Shown here piece by piece: positions 29,356 to 30,923 of a stretch of 30,923 bases of DNA; the first letter of the stretch is position 1; every line of letters starts with the position of its first letter. The stretch lies in IMG/VR virus record IMGVR_UViG_3300025102_000165, positions 1-30,923 of that record; one strand, 5' to 3'. Made by a program: the position numbers and the translations under genes. Source of the stretch: a virus. A model generated the notes under the pieces. That model saw only the letters and a list, made by a program, of their open reading frames with translations, had not been told where the DNA came from and made no database searches.

Positions 29356-30793
29356 CCGCCGCACCTTTAAGGTGCTTTATTTCCTCATCAGGATAAGCAG
29401 CAGCAAAACGCTCAACAATGACATCACAATAAGCAGGGTCAAGTTCAATCGTGTAACACTTACGACCAAGAGCCTGACAAGCAATAAGAGTAGAACCGGA
29501 ACCAGCAAAAGGGTCAAGAACTAAGTCCCCAGGCTTACTTGAATATTTTATAGCACGAGATAAAAGCTCCAGGGGTTTCATAGTTGGATGCTCCTTATTA
29601 TTTCTAGGCTTCGGCACATTCCAAACATTTGACGGACCCCAAACTAAGTCAGCAATATTAAAATTACGAGTACCCTCAATGAAATTAGAGTCAGGCCTTG
29701 AGAACATGCCAAGACTAAGGTCGCTGGGTTGAGCAGCGTTAATATTGTTAAGCAGTTCCTCAGCCTTGGCGTTCTCGTTTAGCTCAACAGTTAAATTAAA
29801 ACCCGAGTCAAAAGTGTCAAGCTGGCCGGAACCAATAGAAGTCGCCTCCAGGTCATCCCAAACATTTGAGATGTCACGCTTACCAATAAAATAATGAGCC
29901 TTTCCTTCAGGCCAGCCATACATTATAGGCTCAAACCTCCAGTGAAAATCAGAACGACCCAGCACAAAAGTGTCCTTGACCCATATTATATTGGACGAGT
30001 AATGCATTTTCGCTTTATCCCAGGCCTCAAAGACTGAACGAGTTGCAGCAGTTGCGTAAAACATATAAACAGCACCATCAGTAAACGCATGAATTAAAGA
30101 TAAAGAATCATAAAGAAACTTAGTAAAACTATCCTCGGCCATTTTATCGTTTTCAATTGAACGGCCGTGGACATCCTTGTAGTCAACATTATACGGTGGG
30201 TCAGTTAGACAAAGAGCAGCCGGACCTTTTAAACCATAGAACGAACGAGCCTCAGTAGCAGAACCACAAACAAGCCAATGCTCACCTAAACGATAAACAT
30301 CGCCCGGCTTGGTTTCGGGATCTAAAGGCCTCTCGCCAATTTCGCCCTCATCAGGAAGTTCAGCCTCAATACCTAACAACTTCTCAAGGTCAGCTAAATC
30401 ATAACCAGTAGCGTCAAGCATTGACTCATCAACAGCAACACGCTCAAGCATTTCAGCCAAAGCAGAATCGTCATAAGTTCCAAGGTCAGCCGTTCTATTA
30501 TCGGCCAAAGCAAAAGCCTCAGATACCGATACATCCTCATCGACAATTGACGCAGCAATATGAGTCCAGCCAAGTTTGATAGCAGCCAACAATTGATGGT
30601 TGCCTGAAATTACAATTAAAGAACCATTTGACTCACGACGAGCCACAATAGGCTTACGCTGGCCAAACTTCTCATAGCTTTTGACAACAGCCTCAACATT
30701 GCCTCGCCTAGGATTTCCAGGCAAAGCCGTAAACTGATCGATTGGCGTAGCCAAACTTTTTAGGTCGTCAATTATTTTATGTTTAATTTGCAT
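29348..30793 (-). CDS. ParB-like domain fused to DNA N6-adenine methyltransferase
   Basis: 481 residues. Residues ~14-140 are a ParB/Srx-like domain (ALPGNPRRGN, then VISGNHQLLAAIKLGW with GNHQLLA where ParB has GxxRxxA). Residues ~160-475 are a beta-class N6/N4 methyltransferase: DPPYN (198-202) before FAGSGST (429-435), the order that defines the class, then IELDPAYCDV. This fusion is common in actinophages and prophages. It would modify phage DNA, with a possible target-binding ParB part. It is the first gene of the late operon, with a GGGGGA ribosome site 9-10 nt before the ATG. Confidence 0.93.
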   Translation of the reverse strand: MQIKHKIIDDLKSLATPIDQFTALPGNPRRGNVEAVVKSYEKFGQRKPIVARRESNGSLIVISGNHQLLAAIKLGWTHIAASIVDEDVSVSEAFALADNRTADLGTYDDSALAEMLERVAVDESMLDATGYDLADLEKLLGIEAELPDEGEIGERPLDPETKPGDVYRLGEHWLVCGSATEARSFYGLKGPAALCLTDPPYNVDYKDVHGRSIENDKMAEDSFTKFLYDSLSLIHAFTDGAVYMFYATAATRSVFEAWDKAKMHYSSNIIWVKDTFVLGRSDFHWRFEPIMYGWPEGKAHYFIGKRDISNVWDDLEATSIGSGQLDTFDSGFNLTVELNENAKAEELLNNINAAQPSDLSLGMFSRPDSNFIEGTRNFNIADLVWGPSNVWNVPKPRNNKEHPTMKPLELLSRAIKYSSKPGDLVLDPFAGSGSTLIACQALGRKCYTIELDPAYCDVIVERFAAAYPDEEIKHLKGAADG

Positions 30794-30808
30794 TTTTTAA
30801 GTTCCCCC

Positions 30809-30923
30809 TCATGCCACAACACCGCACGACACCGTACGACTACAAACAATAAAAAAAACAAAACTAACTAAAAACAATAACAACCCAAAAACACAAAAAA
30901 ACCTGAGCAAGAAAAAAGTGTTG
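30809..30923 (-). CDS. small two-helix membrane protein, C-terminal part (starts at 59)
   Basis: Continuation of the frame opened at 59 when the ends are joined: after the split codon the sequence reads NTFFLLRFFCVFGLLLFLVS, FVFFIVC and a short polar tail ending at the TGA 30809-30811. The second hydrophobic helix is here. The stop is 16 bp before the ATG of the ParB/methyltransferase gene. The tail is encoded by two similar 10-bp units (CACCGCACGA, CACCGTACGA, plus strand). Confidence 0.45.
   Translation of the reverse strand, partial: NTFFLLRFFCVFGLLLFLVSFVFFIVCSRTVSCGVVA

Larger units (their letters stand above)
1214..30324 (-). repeat. dispersed TAGATCCC octamer, stoperator-like
   Basis: TAGATCCC is found on the minus strand (GGGATCTA on plus) starting at 1214, 3058, 7004, 8827, 11896, 13777, 14932, 19297, 25861, 27030 and 30317. 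There is one opposite copy at 23547 and one-mismatch copies at 5594 and 9927. The sites inside genes lie in two different reading frames, so codon preference does not explain them. Those at 3058 and 19297 lie inside apparent promoters. The entry spans the set; only the listed 8-bp sites are meant. Confidence 0.75.

Noticed and set aside
1-30923. Direct terminal repeat between the two ends
   Set aside because: The first and last ~60 bases share no repeat; circularity is inferred from the open frame only.

Overview
The window reads as a complete or nearly complete genome of a temperate, long-tailed (siphovirus-type, HK97-fold) bacteriophage of an actinobacterium. Evidence for a phage: a full packaging, head, tail and lysis set plus a tyrosine integrase. 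Evidence for the host: a WhiB-family [4Fe-4S] regulator (positions 1388-2110), a family known only from actinobacteria and their phages. The DNA is AT-rich (roughly 40% G+C by eye), which suggests a low-GC aquatic actinobacterium (freshwater acI/Nanopelagicales type) rather than a soil species. That host assignment is inference.

Nearly every gene is on the minus strand and is read from high to low coordinates. In that direction the order is: ParB-like/N6-adenine methyltransferase fusion, small terminase, C5-cytosine methyltransferase, large terminase, 46-aa membrane protein, portal, prohead protease fusion, major capsid protein, head-completion genes, a tail-tube-like protein (30.8-19.5 kb). 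Next come a fibre/adhesin block, two related unknown proteins, a lysis cassette and a huge acidic secreted protein (19.3-11.8 kb). Then a second tail-tube protein, a tail-assembly chaperone pair with a -1 frameshift site, the tape measure and a minor tail protein (10.9-5.9 kb). Last is the early/lysogeny half: small genes, integrase, one lone rightward gene, an HTH excisionase-like protein, a Rad52-like recombinase, WhiB, a replisome-organiser-like protein and an HNH endonuclease (5.5-0.1 kb).

An open frame starting at 59 (minus) stays open when position 1 is joined to 30923 and stops just before the gene at 30793. This supports a circular or circularly permuted molecule cut at an arbitrary point. 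No direct terminal repeat is visible.

Non-coding DNA is scarce but structured. (1) The octamer TAGATCCC occurs 11 times on the minus strand and once on the plus strand, about every 2-3 kb, including inside apparent promoters, like the stoperators of L5-type mycobacteriophages. (2) Positions 5621-5875 hold opposed arrays of 9-bp iterons framed by six copies of a 10-bp element, a candidate origin or control region. (3) An imperfect ~60-bp repeat occurs in four intergenic gaps. (4) Positions 19420-19518 can form mutually exclusive stems. (5) Two promoters place the -10 box 7 nt before an ATG, which predicts leaderless mRNAs. I see no tRNA, rRNA, CRISPR array or insertion sequence.
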